Below are positions 18,335 to 27,741 of a DNA stretch of 64,000 nt, piece after piece (within the stretch, counting starts at the first letter, position 1; each line of letters opens with the position of its first letter). Under the pieces are notes generated by a model. The model saw nothing but the letters and a program-made list of their open reading frames with translations, was not told the origin of the DNA and did no database searches. Source of the stretch: Pseudomonas sp. HOU2 (GTDB lineage: Bacteria > Pseudomonadota > Gammaproteobacteria > Pseudomonadales > Pseudomonadaceae); NCBI RefSeq assembly GCF_040729435.1, contig NZ_CP160398.1, forward strand, positions 5,251,001-5,315,000, written 5' to 3'. The position numbers and the translations under genes were made by a program.

Positions 18335-19141
18335 TTATGGCTTAACCTTGCGCCCAGCCATGTGCTGCAGATAACCGATCAGCAACTGCAAGTCCCCCTC
18401 TGGCAACACATCCGCCGAAAACCCCGGCATCTTCGCCTGCGGCCACTGGCGCAAACTCTGCGGATCACGAATGTAGCGCTTGAGGAAGTCCGCGCCGAAA
18501 TACTCGGTCGGGTTGTACGGAATATTCAGATCCGGCCCGAACTGCGCATCCCCGGCACCGTTCAACCGGTGACAGGCCAGGCAATTCTTCTGAAACAGGG
18601 CAAACCCCTGATTCACCGGGTCATCCGTTTTCAGCTTGGGATCCGGCAGCAGGACAGGGAAGCGCTCGGCCACTGGTGCCATGCGTTTGATGCTCGCCAC
18701 CTGGAACGGCCATTGTTCCGGGCTGATATTGCCGGCCTGCGGGTCGGTCCACACCAGATAGAACGGCCCGGCACTGTGCTTGCCTTCGGACAGTGGCGGC
18801 CACGGCTGCGCCGGATCCTCGATCGCCAGCCAGGCCTGCGCGCCTTTTGTGTTGAGCAACGGTGCAGCGTTCAGTTCGGCGGCAAACCCGTCAAGTGCCA
18901 CCGCTTGCAGGTGATCGGTCGGTTTGATCCCGGTGAGCAGCGCCGCCACGGGCACGGCGCGATAAGTCATGTCCTTCTTGTAGGACACATCGTTGTTGAT
19001 GGTCAGAGTTTGTGCTTGCGGATGCTTGAGCAACTCTTCGGTCTGCCAGGTGCGACTGTTCTCGCCCAGTTCCAGCATGAGCTGCGCCGCAGACAAGGGC
19101 ATGCTCAGCAGCAAGGCCCAGAACACAATGAGCGTTTTCAA
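18335..19141 (-). CDS. Exported cytochrome c with N-terminal oxidoreductase-like domain
   Basis: A periplasmic electron carrier. I chose the TTG at 19141 because it opens a clean signal peptide (KTLIVFWALLLSMPLSAAQ) and has GGGACGG upstream, giving 268 residues; an ATG 48 bases earlier would spoil the signal. Residues about 20-150 resemble a small molybdopterin-oxidoreductase-like beta domain. The C-terminal third carries one haem site, CLACH, with the probable axial Met in AKMPGFSAD. Its redox partner is unknown. The 31-residue membrane peptide gene lies upstream on the same strand. Confidence 0.85.
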   Translation of the reverse strand: MKTLIVFWALLLSMPLSAAQLMLELGENSRTWQTEELLKHPQAQTLTINNDVSYKKDMTYRAVPVAALLTGIKPTDHLQAVALDGFAAELNAAPLLNTKGAQAWLAIEDPAQPWPPLSEGKHSAGPFYLVWTDPQAGNISPEQWPFQVASIKRMAPVAERFPVLLPDPKLKTDDPVNQGFALFQKNCLACHRLNGAGDAQFGPDLNIPYNPTEYFGADFLKRYIRDPQSLRQWPQAKMPGFSADVLPEGDLQLLIGYLQHMAGRKVKP

Positions 19142-19251
19142 ATGATCGCCGTCCCTGTCGTGGAAGTGCGCAAAGGTTCGCACAGCCACGCTGGCCCGGG
19201 TAGCGGGCCAGTCACATTTTGTCTGGTGATAGCGGGCGCCTGCCGCTTGAG

Positions 19252-19347
19252 TCAGCCAATCACCTTGGTCAGATTGGGCAAAATCAACAACAGCGTCGTG
19301 GCGAAAAGAATGAGTCCTGCTTGACGAACTTTCGGTTGTTTGAACAT
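19252..19347 (-). CDS. 31-residue membrane peptide
   Basis: A very short gene giving MFKQPKVRQAGLILFATTLL followed by LILPNLTKVIG: a basic head, one hydrophobic helix of about 18 residues and a short tail. AAGGCGG lies about nine bases before the ATG. It sits 110 bases upstream of the cytochrome gene on the same strand and may share its transcript. The positive-inside head predicts a single-pass inner-membrane protein. No function is known to me. Confidence 0.6.
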   Translation of the reverse strand: MFKQPKVRQAGLILFATTLLLILPNLTKVIG

Positions 19348-19740
19348 GGCTTGACCGCCTTTTTTGTTATTTCCTGATGTTTGCCTGCATATCCATGACG
19401 GCAAACGCTGCACTTCCTGTTGAAGAACGTCGGCCCCGGCAAAACCCGACGACCCTGACGTACATGTACTACCTTAGAGGCCACGTCACGCTTGGCTTAG
19501 ATCCATTTCATATGTATTTGTTGCTGTTTGCGATAAAAACGGCATGAGGCTTATTGCCAGCTTCCTCGCCGCCCGCTGGCTAGACAACTCGCTGACCTGA
19601 ACCGGTTCACCTGAGGCTAAATGACCGTCCGTCTGAGCGTGCGCGTCAACATCATTGAGCGCTGTGGTCATTGAATCCATGCGCGCTCAGGACAACAGTG
19701 ACAGCACGAAATTCACTCACCGCACAGGTTCGAGGACGTC
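19348..19740. other. Intergenic region upstream of the thiolase operon
   Basis: About 390 bases between divergent units. Two 10-base palindromes are visible: GTACATGTAC (19460-19469) and GAACCGGTTC (19599-19608). Either could bind a regulator of the beta-oxidation genes. A leftward 64-codon frame (19486-19680) has no ribosome site and is not called. Confidence 0.45.
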
Positions 19741-20946
19741 ATGACCCAAGCTTTGATTTTCGATGCGTTACGCACGCCCCGCGGCAAAGGCAAGGCCGAT
19801 GGCGCGCTGCACAGCGTCAAACCGGTGAATCTGGTCGCCGGGTTGTTGACCGCGCTGCAAAGCCGTACCGCGCTGGACACCAGTCAGGTCGATGACGTGG
19901 TGCTCGGCTGCGTCACGCCGATCGGCGATCAAGGCTCAGATATCGCCAAGACCGCAGTGCAGGTGGCCGACTGGGATGTCAGCGTCGCGGGTGTGCAGAT
20001 CAACCGCTTCTGCGCCTCGGGCCTGGAGGCAGTGAACCTCGGCGCGATGAAAGTCCGGTCCGGTTTCGAAGACCTGGTAGTGGTGGGGGGCGTCGAGTCG
20101 ATGTCACGGGTGCCGATGGGCAGCGACGGCGGCGCCTGGGCACTGGATCCGCAAACCAATCTGCACAGCCACTTCACCCCGCAGGGCGTTGGTGCGGACC
20201 TGATCGCCACCCTTGAGGGCTTCAGCCGTGAGGATGTCGATGCCTACGCGTTGCACTCGCAGCAAAAAGCCGCACGGGCGCGGGCCGACGGTTCGTTCAA
20301 CAAGTCGCTGGTGCCGGTGCAGGATCAGAACGGCATCATCCTGCTCGACCACGACGAATTTATTCGCGCCGAATCGACGATGGAAGGCCTGGGCAAACTC
20401 AAGCCGAGTTTCGAGATGATCGGCCAGATGGGGTTTGATGCCACCGCGCTGCGGGTCTACAGCCACGTCGAGCGGATCAACCATGTGCACACGCCGGGCA
20501 ACAGCTCCGGCATCGTCGATGGCGCGGCGCTGATGTTGATCGGCTCCGAAGCCAAGGGCCGTGCGCTCGGCCTGCAACCGCGGGCCCGGATCGTCGCCAC
20601 GGCGGTGACCAGTACTGACCCGACCATCATGCTCACCGGCCCGGCACCGGCCACGCGCAAGGCCTTGGCCAAGGCCGGCTTGCGCGTGGAAGACATCGAT
20701 CTGTTTGAGGTCAACGAGGCGTTTGCCTCGGTGGTGCTCAAGTTCATCAAGGACATGGCGGTCGACCCGGACAAGGTCAACGTCCACGGCGGCTCGATCG
20801 CCATGGGCCACCCGCTGGGCGCCACCGGTTGCGCGATCCTCGGCACCTTGCTCGATGAACTGGAAGCCCGGCGCCTGCGCTACGGCCTGGCGACGCTGTG
20901 CGTCGGCGGCGGCATGGGCATTGCCACCATCATCGAACGCCTCTGA
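19741..20946 (+). CDS. Acetyl-CoA C-acyltransferase (thiolase)
   Basis: A 401-residue thiolase that would cleave 3-ketoacyl-CoA to acetyl-CoA and a shortened acyl-CoA. The nucleophile is Cys91 in [11 protein letters not shown]. The other catalytic motifs are [14 protein letters not shown] and the C-terminal CVGGGMG. It is the first gene of a two-gene beta-oxidation operon, 24 bases before the multifunctional partner, and I recall an equivalent pair in P. aeruginosa. It is one of several FadA-like paralogues expected in the genome, so no symbol is given. Confidence 0.93.
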   Translation: MTQALIFDALRTPRGKGKADGALHSVKPVNLVAGLLTALQSRTALDTSQVDDVVLGCVTPIGDQGSDIAKTAVQVADWDVSVAGVQINRFCASGLEAVNLGAMKVRSGFEDLVVVGGVESMSRVPMGSDGGAWALDPQTNLHSHFTPQGVGADLIATLEGFSREDVDAYALHSQQKAARARADGSFNKSLVPVQDQNGIILLDHDEFIRAESTMEGLGKLKPSFEMIGQMGFDATALRVYSHVERINHVHTPGNSSGIVDGAALMLIGSEAKGRALGLQPRARIVATAVTSTDPTIMLTGPAPATRKALAKAGLRVEDIDLFEVNEAFASVVLKFIKDMAVDPDKVNVHGGSIAMGHPLGATGCAILGTLLDELEARRLRYGLATLCVGGGMGIATIIERL

Positions 20947-20970
20947 GCCCCGAATTCAAGGAACCTTGTT

Positions 20971-23115
20971 ATGAGCCAAGCCATTCGTTACGAAAAAGGC
21001 CAGGACGGCATCGTCGTGCTGACCATCGACATGCCGGGCCAGAGCGCCAACACCATGAATGCCGTGTACCGCGAGGCCATGGGTGCCTGCGTGGCGCGGC
21101 TGGTGGCGGAAAAAGACAGCATCGCCGGGGTGATCATCACGTCGGCGAAGAAAACCTTCTTTGCCGGCGGCGACCTCAATGAACTGATCAAGATCGGCAA
21201 GCCCGAGGCCAAAGCTTTCTATGACATGGTGCTGAGCCTCAAGGGGCAATTGCGCACCCTGGAAACCCTCGGCAAACCGGTGGTCGCGGCGATCAACGGC
21301 GCCGCACTCGGCGGCGGCTGGGAAATCTGCCTGGCCTGCCATCACCGGGTGGCGCTGGACGATGCGGCGGTGCAACTCGGTTTGCCGGAAGTGACGCTGG
21401 GCCTGCTGCCGGGTGGCGGCGGGGTGGTGCGCATGGTGCGCATGCTGGGCATCGAAAAAGCCCTGCCTTATCTGCTCGAAGGCAAAAAGGTCCGTCCGCA
21501 ACAGGCATTGCAGGCCGGTTTGATCGATGAACTGGCGGCGGATCGCGACGAGTTGCTGGCCAAGGCGCGCGCCTGGATTATCGCCAACTCGACTGCAGTT
21601 CAGCGTTGGGACGTGAAGGGCTATCAGATCCCAGGTGGCACGCCGTCGAATCCGAAAGTTGCGCAGATGCTGGCGATAGCGCCGTCGATCCTGCGCAGCA
21701 AAACCCAAGGCACGCTGCCGGCGCCAGAGAAGATTCTGTGTGCGGCGGTGGAAGGCGCGCAGGTCGATTTTGACACCGCGCACCTGATCGAAACCCGTTA
21801 CTTCACCGAACTGACCACCGGGCAGATCTCGAAAAACCTGATCGGCACCTTCTGGTTCCAGCTCAACGAGATCAACGCCGGTGGCTCGCGCCCGCAGGGC
21901 TTTGCGCCGTATGTCACGCGCAAGGTCGGTGTGCTGGGCGCGGGCATGATGGGCGCCGGGATCGCCTTCGTCAGTGCCTCGGCCGGCATCGACGTGGTGC
22001 TCAAGGACATCAACCTGGCGGCGGCCGAGAAGGGCAAGGCGCATTCGGCGGCGTTGCTGGACAAGAAAGTCGCCCGTGGCCAGATGACGGCTGAGAAACG
22101 CGAGGCGGTGCTGGCGCGGATTCACGCCACTGAAGATGATGCGGATCTGGCGGGTTGTGATCTGATCATCGAGGCGGTGTTCGAGGATCGCGAACTGAAG
22201 GCAAAAGTCTCGTCGGCAGCGCAAAAAATTGTCGGTTCTGATGCGGTAATCGCCTCCAACACGTCGACTCTGCCGATCACCGGACTGGCGACCGCAGTAC
22301 CCGATCAAAGCAAGTTCATCGGTCTGCATTTTTTCAGCCCGGTGGACAAAATGCCGCTGGTGGAAATCATCAAAGGCGCGCAGACCAGTGCTGAAACCCT
22401 GGCGCGAGGTTTCGACTTTGTTCTGCAAATCAAGAAAACCCCGATCGTGGTCAACGACAGTCGCGGTTTCTTTACCTCGCGGGTATTTGGCACCTTCACC
22501 AATGAAGGTATCGCCATGCTCGGCGAGGGCGTGAGCGCGCCGATGATCGAGACCGAAGCGCGCAAGGCCGGGATGCCGGTCGGGCCGCTGGCGATCTCCG
22601 ACGAAGTTTCCCTCAGCCTGATGAGCCATATCCGTCAACAAACGGCCAAAGACCTGCAAGCGGAAGGGAAAGCGCTGACAGATCATCCGGCGTTCGCTGT
22701 GATTGACTTGTTGCTCAACGAATACAAGCGTCCGGGCAAAGCCGCTGGCGGTGGTTTCTACGATTACCCGGCGGGTGGTCAGAAACATCTGTGGCCGGAG
22801 TTGAAGACGCGCTTCGAGAAGGCCGACGGGCAGATTTCGCCGAAAGATGTGCGTGATCGTCTGTTGTTCGTGCAGGCCCTGGAAACCGTGCGCTGCGTGG
22901 AGGAGGGCGTGCTCACCTCAACGGCGGATGCCAACGTCGGCTCGATCTTCGGCATCGGTTTTGCGCCGTGGACCGGCGGCGCCTTGCAGTTCATCAATCA
23001 GTACGGCGTGCAGGACTTCGTCGCACGCGCGCAGTATCTGGCCGAGCAGTACGGCGAGCGCTTTGCGCCACCGGCGCTGCTGCTGGAAAAAGCCGCGAAA
23101 GGCGAGCTGTTTTAA
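20971..23115 (+). CDS. Multifunctional enoyl-CoA hydratase/3-hydroxyacyl-CoA dehydrogenase
   Basis: A 714-residue FadB/FadJ-type protein. The N-terminal crotonase domain (about 1-200) keeps both catalytic glutamates (GGGWEICLACHH and LPEVTLGLLPGG). The middle dehydrogenase domain starts with the NAD loop GVLGAGMMGAGIAF near residue 317 and has the catalytic His in HFFSPVDKMPL. The helical C-terminal domain follows. It pairs with the thiolase upstream to form a beta-oxidation complex. The chain-length preference is unknown. Confidence 0.94.
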   Translation: MSQAIRYEKGQDGIVVLTIDMPGQSANTMNAVYREAMGACVARLVAEKDSIAGVIITSAKKTFFAGGDLNELIKIGKPEAKAFYDMVLSLKGQLRTLETLGKPVVAAINGAALGGGWEICLACHHRVALDDAAVQLGLPEVTLGLLPGGGGVVRMVRMLGIEKALPYLLEGKKVRPQQALQAGLIDELAADRDELLAKARAWIIANSTAVQRWDVKGYQIPGGTPSNPKVAQMLAIAPSILRSKTQGTLPAPEKILCAAVEGAQVDFDTAHLIETRYFTELTTGQISKNLIGTFWFQLNEINAGGSRPQGFAPYVTRKVGVLGAGMMGAGIAFVSASAGIDVVLKDINLAAAEKGKAHSAALLDKKVARGQMTAEKREAVLARIHATEDDADLAGCDLIIEAVFEDRELKAKVSSAAQKIVGSDAVIASNTSTLPITGLATAVPDQSKFIGLHFFSPVDKMPLVEIIKGAQTSAETLARGFDFVLQIKKTPIVVNDSRGFFTSRVFGTFTNEGIAMLGEGVSAPMIETEARKAGMPVGPLAISDEVSLSLMSHIRQQTAKDLQAEGKALTDHPAFAVIDLLLNEYKRPGKAAGGGFYDYPAGGQKHLWPELKTRFEKADGQISPKDVRDRLLFVQALETVRCVEEGVLTSTADANVGSIFGIGFAPWTGGALQFINQYGVQDFVARAQYLAEQYGERFAPPALLLEKAAKGELF

Positions 23116-23210
23116 GTGATCGGGTGAACGCTGCGGGGCTTGCCTTGCCGGGGTGTTTCAAGGCAGGCTCTGGGGTGTTCATTATTCCCATCACGTGTCA
23201 GGTATTTTTT

Positions 23211-23939
23211 ATGTCGCTACGCATCTGCATTCTGGAAACCGACATCCTGCGTCCGGAACTGGTCGATCAATATCAGGGTTACGGGCAGATGTTTCAGCGC
23301 CTGTTCTCGCAGCAACCGATTGCCGCCGAGTTCACCGTGTACAACGTGATGCAGGGCGAATACCCCAGCGACGACCTGACCTTCGATGCGTACCTGATCA
23401 CCGGCAGCAAGGCCGATTCGTTCGGCACCGACCCGTGGATCCAGACCCTCAAGCAATACCTGCTGACCCGTTACGAGCGCGGCGACAAGCTGCTCGGCGT
23501 GTGTTTCGGCCATCAACTGCTGGCGCTGCTGCTGGGTGGCAAGAGCGAGCGCGCCAGCCAGGGCTGGGGCGTCGGCACCCACAACTACAAACTGGCGGCC
23601 AAGGCGCCGTGGATGAGCCCGGTGCGTGAAGAGCTGACGCTGCTGATCAGTCACCAGGATCAGGTCACCGCACTGCCGGAAAACGCCACGGTTATTGCCT
23701 CCAGCGATTTCTGCCCGTTTGCCGCGTATCACATCAATGATCAGGTGCTGTGCTTCCAGGGGCACCCGGAATTCATTCACGACTATTCGCGGGCGCTGCT
23801 GGATCTGCGCCAGGACGCGCTGGGTTCGCAGATCTACTCGAAAGGCGTGGCCAGTCTGGAGCAGGAGCACCATGGCACCACGGTGGCGGAATGGATGATG
23901 CGGTTTGTGGCGCACAAGCCTGAGGCAGCAGCCATTTAA
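23211..23939 (+). CDS. Class I glutamine amidotransferase-like protein
   Basis: A 242-residue stand-alone GATase domain. The nucleophile Cys is in GVCFGHQLLA and the His-Glu pair is in FQGHPEF, so the triad is intact. It resembles GuaA-like orphan amidotransferases that may hydrolyse gamma-glutamyl compounds; the substrate is unknown. The ribosome site is weak (AGG separated from the ATG by TATTTTTT). It starts 95 bases after the beta-oxidation operon. Confidence 0.88.
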   Translation: MSLRICILETDILRPELVDQYQGYGQMFQRLFSQQPIAAEFTVYNVMQGEYPSDDLTFDAYLITGSKADSFGTDPWIQTLKQYLLTRYERGDKLLGVCFGHQLLALLLGGKSERASQGWGVGTHNYKLAAKAPWMSPVREELTLLISHQDQVTALPENATVIASSDFCPFAAYHINDQVLCFQGHPEFIHDYSRALLDLRQDALGSQIYSKGVASLEQEHHGTTVAEWMMRFVAHKPEAAAI

Positions 23940-23956
23940 GACCTGACATTTACCTA

Positions 23957-24068
23957 TGTGGCGAGAGAGCTTGCTCCCGCTCGGATGCGCAGCAGCCGTA
24001 ATTTACGGCAACTTGATTTCTGTATGGGGGTGCTTCGCACCCCAGCGGGAGCAAGCTCCCTCGCCACA
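23957..24068. repeat. REP doublet, family A
   Basis: Inverted arms with the core GAGCTTGCTCCCGCT between the convergent GATase and CorA-type genes. The left arm has GAGAGAG where the others have GAGGGAG. Confidence 0.9.
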
Positions 24069-24071
24069 GGA

Positions 24072-25043
24072 CTACAACCATCCCGACCTCTTGAAACTCG
24101 CCCACAAACTCACACATCCCACCGTGATAAACCCCAGCACGGCGAAATAGCCGTAATGCCAGCTCAGCTCCGGCATGTTCTGGAAGTTCATCCCGTAAAT
24201 CCCCGCCACCGCCGTCGGGAACGCCAGAATCGCCGCCCACGCGGCAAACTTGCGTTGCACCACACTCTGCCGTGAGGCCTCCAGCAACACACCGATCTCG
24301 ATGGTCTGGCTGGCAATGTCCGCCAGCGTGGTCAGGTCTTCCATCTGCCGGGTGACGTGAATCTGCACATCGCGAAAGTACGGACGCATGTTCTTGTCGA
24401 TGAACGGGAAGCTCAGCTTCTGCAGCTCCTCGCCGATCTCCACCATGGGCGCTGCATAGCGGCGCAGGCGCAACACGTCGCGGCGCAAGCCGTGGAGTTT
24501 CTGAATGTCATGCTCGTTCAATGCACTGCACAGCACGTTGCGCTCCAGCTCATCGATTTCGGCATGGATCGCTTCACCCACCGGCTGATAGTTTTCGATC
24601 ACGAAATCAAGAATTGCATACAGTACGAAATCTTCCCCATGCTCCAGCAACAGCGGTCGCGCCTCACAGCGCTGGCGGACATGCGCGTAGGACGCCGAGT
24701 GACCATTGCGGGCGGTGATGATGTAGCCCTTGCCGGCGAAGATATGCGTTTCGATGAACTGCAAAATGCCGTGTTCGCGGATTGGCGAGTAGGTGACGAT
24801 AAACAAAGCGTCGCCAAAGGTTTCCAGCTTCGGCCGGCTGTGTTTCTCCAGGGCGTCCTCAATGGCCAGTTCGTGCAGGTTGAACTGACGTTGCAGTTTG
24901 GCCAGCTCCTGAGCGTCCGGCTCTTCCAGTCCGATCCAGACAAAGTGTCCGGTTTTCGCAGCCCAGGCAGCGCCTTCGTCAAGCGTGATATTGGTGACTT
25001 TCTTACCAGCGCTGTAAACCGCAGCAGCAACAACTCGACCCAT
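24072..25043 (-). CDS. CorA-family divalent metal transporter
   Basis: A 323-residue inner-membrane channel of the CorA fold for Mg2+, Co2+ or similar ions. It has a large N-terminal cytoplasmic domain and a long helix. Two C-terminal membrane helices frame the pore motif YGMNF, and the sequence ends in a basic tail KRSGWL. The loop after GMN (QNMPELSW) keeps acidic residues as in CorA rather than ZntB-type changes. It is a single gene, ending at a REP doublet. Confidence 0.9.
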   Translation of the reverse strand: MGRVVAAAVYSAGKKVTNITLDEGAAWAAKTGHFVWIGLEEPDAQELAKLQRQFNLHELAIEDALEKHSRPKLETFGDALFIVTYSPIREHGILQFIETHIFAGKGYIITARNGHSASYAHVRQRCEARPLLLEHGEDFVLYAILDFVIENYQPVGEAIHAEIDELERNVLCSALNEHDIQKLHGLRRDVLRLRRYAAPMVEIGEELQKLSFPFIDKNMRPYFRDVQIHVTRQMEDLTTLADIASQTIEIGVLLEASRQSVVQRKFAAWAAILAFPTAVAGIYGMNFQNMPELSWHYGYFAVLGFITVGCVSLWASFKRSGWL

Positions 25044-25145
25044 GGTGGTGGTTCACTTCTTCTTGGCAGATGGCAGGGAGTACAAGGCTTCAGCTTAGCC
25101 GTGTCGCTGCTTGAGAGTCAGTGAAATCTGTACAGTTCAGCCGGC

Positions 25146-25177
25146 AAAAGAAAACCCGCACGAGGCGGGTTTGTTTT
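25146..25177. terminator. Terminator after the PlsC-type gene
   Basis: The stem AAACCCGC/GCGGGTTT is flanked by A-rich and T-rich runs. It is placed to end the leftward acyltransferase transcript before the CorA gene. Confidence 0.85.
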
Positions 25178-25900
25178 TCACGCAGCCTGCAGCTGCTGAT
25201 CCATCGCGGCGATGCATTCGCGCATCTGCTCGCGGCACTGGGACATGAGCATGGGCATGTCATCCATGGTCAGCCCGGCTGTAGGAATAGCCGGCAGCGA
25301 GCGTATGAGAATTTTACCGCTGCGCCAGCGGTTCAGGCGCATGTGCTTGATGTAGCTGCTGACACACACCGGCACGATCGGCACACCGGCGGCGATCGCC
25401 ATCTGGAACGCGCCTTTCTTGAACGGCAGCAGTTCTTCACCGAGGTTGCGCGTGCCTTCCGGGAATACCCAGATCGACGTATCTTCGTGCTGCAAGGTGT
25501 GGGTGGTGGTGAGCATCGACTTGCGCGCCTTGTGCGCGTTCCCACGATCAATCAACACATTACCCGCGAGCCAGAACAGTTGCCCGAACAGCGGCACCCA
25601 TTTCAGGCTTTTCTTGCCGATACACACGGTTCGTCGCGGCACCACGTTGCCGAACACGAACAGGTCGTAGTTGGACTGATGGTTGGCGACGATCACGCAA
25701 CTGTCGGGTTTGTTCATCAACGGGCCGACATCGGCTTTTACCCGCAGGCGCAGAATGCACATCGCCGGAAGCGCATAGAGGCGGGCGCACAGTCGGCTGT
25801 TGTCCGGGTTGAACGGACGGCACAGCCCGAGGATCACTCCCAGCACGCCGGCCAGAATAAAGTGCAGGCCCATCAATAACATACGAAACACAAACAGCAT
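25178..25900 (-). CDS. 1-acyl-glycerol-3-phosphate acyltransferase (PlsC-like)
   Basis: A 240-residue membrane acyltransferase that would convert lysophosphatidic acid to phosphatidic acid. The catalytic motif NHQSNYD (NHX4D) and the substrate motif FPEGTRN are intact. An N-terminal hydrophobic helix (FVFRMLLMGLHFILAGVLGV) anchors it. I chose the ATG at 25900, with GGGG upstream, over one 60 bases earlier that adds a basic leader. It may be a second PlsC copy, as pseudomonads often have more than one. Confidence 0.88.
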   Translation of the reverse strand: MLFVFRMLLMGLHFILAGVLGVILGLCRPFNPDNSRLCARLYALPAMCILRLRVKADVGPLMNKPDSCVIVANHQSNYDLFVFGNVVPRRTVCIGKKSLKWVPLFGQLFWLAGNVLIDRGNAHKARKSMLTTTHTLQHEDTSIWVFPEGTRNLGEELLPFKKGAFQMAIAAGVPIVPVCVSSYIKHMRLNRWRSGKILIRSLPAIPTAGLTMDDMPMLMSQCREQMRECIAAMDQQLQAA

Positions 25901-26070
25901 TTTCAGGCCCCACCGGGACAAAAGGTGGCGCAGTGTACGGATGTGCACTGTTTTCGGCAATTGCTGCTATAGAGTGCGGAGATAGGCGATGTTTAAGCGC
26001 ATGTTTCCGAGTTGATTGTCAGACCCGTACTAGAGCAGTCGACGCTCGATCAACCGAACGCGCAAGAAAT

Positions 26071-26096
26071 AGCCCGACACGACGGTCGGGCTTTTC
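26071..26096. terminator. Terminator between the PlsC-like and crotonase genes
   Basis: AGCCCGAC/GTCGGGCT followed by TTTT on the plus strand. The flank on the other side is less T-rich but could still end the leftward crotonase transcript. Confidence 0.65.
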
Positions 26097-26117
26097 TTCG
26101 GCTTCGGAAGCGCGGGC

Positions 26118-26807
26118 TTAGCCCAGATGTTCCTGATCCTGGATGATCGCGTTGTCGAGGGCTTCGAGCAGCGCCTTGCGCACTTTGAGCTTGGTGTTCT
26201 TGTGTGCGTTCATGTTGATCTTCTTCAACTGACGCGCCGCGGCCAGGGCTGCGCCTTGCAGCTCTTCGGCAGCCACCACCTTGTCGAGGAAACCGGCATC
26301 CACCGCACTTTTCGGATCAAACATCTCGCCGTTGATCACCGAACGATGGAACGCCGAGCGGCGCAGGCGATCGCGCGCCAGCTCGATGCCGGCGTGGTGC
26401 ATGGTCATGCCGATCTGCACTTCGTTCAGACCGATGCTGAACGGGCCATCAACGCCAATGCGGTAATCGGCAGACAGCAGCAGGAATGCACCTTTGGCTA
26501 CGGCGTGGCCCGGGCAGGCAACGATCACCGGAAACGGGTGAGAGAGCAGGCGACGGGCGAGTGTCGAACCGGCGGTCACCAGCGCCACGGCTTCTTTCGG
26601 GCCGGCGGTCATCACCTTCAAGTCATAGCCGCCGGAGAGGATCCCCGGCTGACCGGTAATGATCACGATGGCACGATCAGTCACCGCCTGATCCAGCGCC
26701 GCGTTGAACGCCGCAATCACGTCCGGGGAAATGGCATTGACCTTGCCGTTGTTCAAGGTCAGGGTCGCGATACCGTCTTCGAGGTGGTAGGCAATCAACT
26801 CACTCAT
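26118..26807 (-). CDS. Crotonase-family enzyme lacking one catalytic Glu
   Basis: A 229-residue crotonase-fold protein (opening MSELIAYHLEDGIATLTLNN; oxyanion segment GILSGGYDLKVM). The second catalytic Glu of hydratases is kept in NEVQIGM. The first, normally in the GGGxE segment, is absent: here the segment reads AKGAFLLLS. A simple enoyl-CoA hydratase reaction is therefore doubtful, and isomerase or other crotonase chemistry is more likely. It stands alone upstream of tRNA-Ser. Confidence 0.88.
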   Translation of the reverse strand: MSELIAYHLEDGIATLTLNNGKVNAISPDVIAAFNAALDQAVTDRAIVIITGQPGILSGGYDLKVMTAGPKEAVALVTAGSTLARRLLSHPFPVIVACPGHAVAKGAFLLLSADYRIGVDGPFSIGLNEVQIGMTMHHAGIELARDRLRRSAFHRSVINGEMFDPKSAVDAGFLDKVVAAEELQGAALAAARQLKKINMNAHKNTKLKVRKALLEALDNAIIQDQEHLG

Positions 26808-26927
26808 GACGCTATTCCTTGTAAGAAAGATGGGCAGACGTTACCCACCGCCGTAGGCCAGGTAAAGCGCTGTGACTGACTCGCCGGTCACCGTTTCCGG
26901 CCGCGCCCGGCGTAGCACGCCGTTCTG

Positions 26928-26941
26928 CTTCTATATAGAAG
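26928..26941. promoter_or_regulatory. Perfect 14-base palindrome upstream of the crotonase gene
   Basis: CTTCTATATAGAAG is an exact inverted repeat about 120 bases upstream of the leftward crotonase gene and 160 bases before tRNA-Ser. It may be an operator; the regulator is unknown. Confidence 0.4.
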
Positions 26942-27035
26942 GGTGGCCGTCACCAGAGATTGGCCGGTTTGCCATCGCCCAGGGTGGGGCGAAACGCCTT
27001 TTTGTCTTAACCGCATGAAAATTCTGAAAAAAAGT

Positions 27036-27064
27036 TTGCCATCAGAAAAGCTTTCGACTACATT
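27036..27064 (+). promoter_or_regulatory. tRNA-Ser promoter
   Basis: TTGCCA (27036-27041), 17 bases, TACATT (27059-27064), followed by a GC-rich discriminator AGCGCGCC, as expected for a stringently controlled stable-RNA promoter. Confidence 0.75.
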
Positions 27065-27102
27065 AGCGCGCCTCGACAGACAGAACATGTTTGAAGAGAT
27101 AC

Positions 27103-27192
27103 GGTGAAGTGTCCGAGTGGCTTAAGGAGCACGCCTGGAAAGTGTGTATACAGGAAACTGTATCGAGAGTTCGAATCTCTCCTTCACCGCCA
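27103..27192 (+). tRNA. tRNA-Ser(GGA)
   Basis: A 90-base type II tRNA with CCA encoded. The acceptor stem is GGTGAAG/CTTCACC and the anticodon loop CTGGAAA gives GGA (reads UCC and UCU). The anticodon stem is CACGC/GTGTG with one G-T pair. The long variable arm carries GTATACAGGAAACTGTAT. The T loop is TTCGAAT. A promoter lies just upstream and a terminator just downstream, so it is a one-gene unit. Confidence 0.97.
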
Positions 27193-27206
27193 AATTCAAT
27201 ACGCAG

Positions 27207-27239
27207 AACCCCTGATTTCGAAAGAGATCAGGGGTTTTG
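27207..27239 (+). terminator. tRNA-Ser terminator
   Basis: AACCCCTGAT/ATCAGGGGTT followed by TTGTG, 15 bases after the tRNA. Confidence 0.85.
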
Positions 27240-27356
27240 TGGTTTCTGGCGTCTGGATTTTAATCCGTCACGGAAGTCATGTGCGCAGGTGCCCGGTCTG
27301 ATTTCCCATGGCACATTACAATCGCCGCTTTATCTGTAGAAAAAAGGATTGCTCCC

Positions 27357-27677
27357 ATGATCATCTCCACCACCCACGCCATCGAAGGCCGACAGATCAC
27401 CGCGTACCTGGACATTGTCAGCGCGGAGTCGGTGCAGGGCGTCAACGTGATCCGTGACATGTTTGCCGGCATGCGCGATTTTTTTGGTGGGCGCTCGCAG
27501 ACGCTGGAGCGGGCGTTGAAAGAGGCGCGGGTTCAGGCGACGGACGAGATTAAGGAGCGGGCGCGGGCGTTGCAGGCGGATGCGGTGGTCGGGCTGGATT
27601 TCGAGATCAGCATGCCGGCGGGCAAGGGCGGCATGGTTGTGGTGTTCGCGACGGGGACGGCGGTCAAGTTGCGTTGA
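27357..27677 (+). CDS. YbjQ/UPF0145 family protein
   Basis: A 106-residue protein of the YbjQ family, a small alpha/beta fold that assembles into rings and has been called heavy-metal-binding. The actual function is unknown. The family pattern is clear: opening MIISTTHAIEGRQI, the RDMFAGMRDFFGGRSQTLE segment, then DAVVGLDFEIS near the end. AGGA precedes the ATG. It marks the left border of the accessory stretch. Confidence 0.9.
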   Translation: MIISTTHAIEGRQITAYLDIVSAESVQGVNVIRDMFAGMRDFFGGRSQTLERALKEARVQATDEIKERARALQADAVVGLDFEISMPAGKGGMVVVFATGTAVKLR

Positions 27678-27741
27678 TGTAATCGCCTGTTCAAGCGAGC
27701 CCATTCAGACGATGAATGGGCTTTTTGCGTTTTGCTTTCGG

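Noticed and set aside
19486..19680. Leftward 64-codon frame upstream of the thiolase gene
   Set aside because: No ribosome site, and it covers the promoter region.
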